Shown: positions 60,366 through 64,000 of the stretch, piece after piece
Position numbering within the stretch: position 1 is the first letter of the stretch
Layout of the letters: the number at the start of each line of letters is the position of its first letter
From: Streptomyces sp. SCUT-3
GTDB lineage: Bacteria; Actinomycetota; Actinomycetes; Streptomycetales; Streptomycetaceae
Assembly (NCBI RefSeq): GCF_014083985.1
Contig: NZ_CP046907.1
Span: forward strand, 3,324,501-3,388,500
Direction: 5' to 3'
DNA length: 64,000 nt
The notes under the pieces: model-generated
The model's database searches: none
What the model was told of the DNA's origin: nothing
The model's input: only the letters and a program-made list of their open reading frames with translations
Translations under genes and position numbers: made by a program

Positions 60366-60623
60366 TCGTGGGGGGCGTGGAGGCGCGTTGACGCATCCTT
60401 TGGGTATGGTGATCAGCGCCCGTCCGACGGCCGGCGGCTGCCGGCTGTGAGCTTCTCCCGCAGACGGGCCCTTGACGAACGGGACGCAGCGCGCAATTCT
60501 CAGGACGCGTCGTTACATCGGTTCACCGCCCCAGGCATGGATCGAGGCGGAAGTGGGAATGCCCACGTCAGCAACGCAGGCTCGGAACCGAGGCCCGGGC
60601 CGACAACAGGTAGAGGGGATGAC

Positions 60624-60640
60624 GATTCGGACTCCGAATC
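60624..60640. promoter_or_regulatory. 17-bp dyad upstream of the rpoB promoter
   Basis: GATTCGGA C TCCGAATC: 8-bp arms perfectly symmetric around one base. It ends seven bases before the -35 box. An activator or repressor site is inferred; no regulator is known to me for it. Confidence 0.55.
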
Positions 60641-60647
60641 CTTCATC

Positions 60648-60676
60648 TGGACATCAGTGTGCCGAGTGGCTACACT
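60648..60676 (+). promoter_or_regulatory. rpoB promoter
   Basis: TGGACA (60648-60653) and TACACT (60671-60676) with a 17-base spacer match the principal sigma consensus. The expected start near 60683 gives a leader of about 158 bases. Confidence 0.8.
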
Positions 60677-60840
60677 GACCCTTTGCGCTGCCTGTTAGCT
60701 GCTTCCAGGCCCGTCACCGGAAGCAAGCCCGAGCTCGGTTCATGGTCGGAAACCACCCCTCATCAGGGGATTTCCCTCTCCGTGTGCAGGGCGGGACCGG
60801 TACGCGCGTAGTGAGTCCGAGCCCTCGGAAGGACCCCCTC

Positions 60841-64000
<3,160 letters not shown>

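Noticed and set aside
60472-60678. Short plus-strand ORF in the rpoB upstream region
   Set aside because: It spans the rpoB promoter and dyad and has no ribosome site or recognisable sequence; better read as non-coding.

Overview
The window is very GC-rich and densely coded, with many ATGA/GTGA start-stop overlaps, GTG and TTG starts, a long acidic N-terminal extension on NusG, HTH/DUF397 gene pairs and a zinc-ribbon L33. This points to an actinomycete, almost certainly Streptomyces. The gene order (nuo operon, polyprenyl synthase, kor, second nuo operon, htpX, yajQ, tRNA-Tyr, rpmG, hadAB, murB, aspC, secE-nusG-rplKA-rplJL-rpoB) is that of the conserved chromosomal core.

Region 1 (1-10958) is the end of a complete 14-subunit NADH:menaquinone oxidoreductase operon, nuoF (last codons) to nuoN, closed by a long hairpin. 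Region 2 (11 kb-22 kb) is accessory: a divergent HxlR regulator/imine-reductase-like pair, a methyltransferase of the ATP-grasp RiPP type beside a broken ATP-grasp gene, a long-chain polyprenyl diphosphate synthase (menaquinone side chain), a LolA-like secreted protein, a HigB/HigA-like toxin-antitoxin pair bracketed by a perfect 44-bp terminator duplication, and a probable streptogramin/macrolide protection cassette (leader peptide, ARE-type ABC-F ATPase, Vgb-type lyase), then rarD.

Region 3 (22.3-36.4 kb) joins a 2-oxoacid:ferredoxin oxidoreductase (korAB, minus strand) to a second, ten-gene complex I operon (nuoA,B,C,H,I,J,K,L,M,N, plus strand) that lacks nuoD and the whole NADH-dehydrogenase module nuoEFG. 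The two halves fit an alternative, ferredoxin-fed proton pump. A small secreted His/Asp/Lys/Tyr-rich protein sits between them.

Region 4 (36.5-50 kb) is mixed: htpX, yccF, a paired hypothetical set, an HTH/DUF397 pair, a PadR/membrane-protein operon, yajQ, tRNA-Tyr with a second, decayed copy of its 3' end and terminator 0.9 kb downstream (a likely integration scar), an ester-cyclase-like fusion, a membrane-anchored phosphate-binding-like protein, an NAD(P)-binding protein and an amidohydrolase.

Region 5 (50-64 kb) is the translation/transcription core: tRNA-Thr, tRNA-Met, rpmG, hadA, hadB, murB (apparently leaderless), an adenosine-deaminase-family gene, aspC, tRNA-Trp, secE, nusG, rplK, rplA, an L10-type attenuated leader, rplJ, rplL and rpoB (cut by the window end). 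rpoB has its own promoter with a symmetric 17-bp dyad just upstream.
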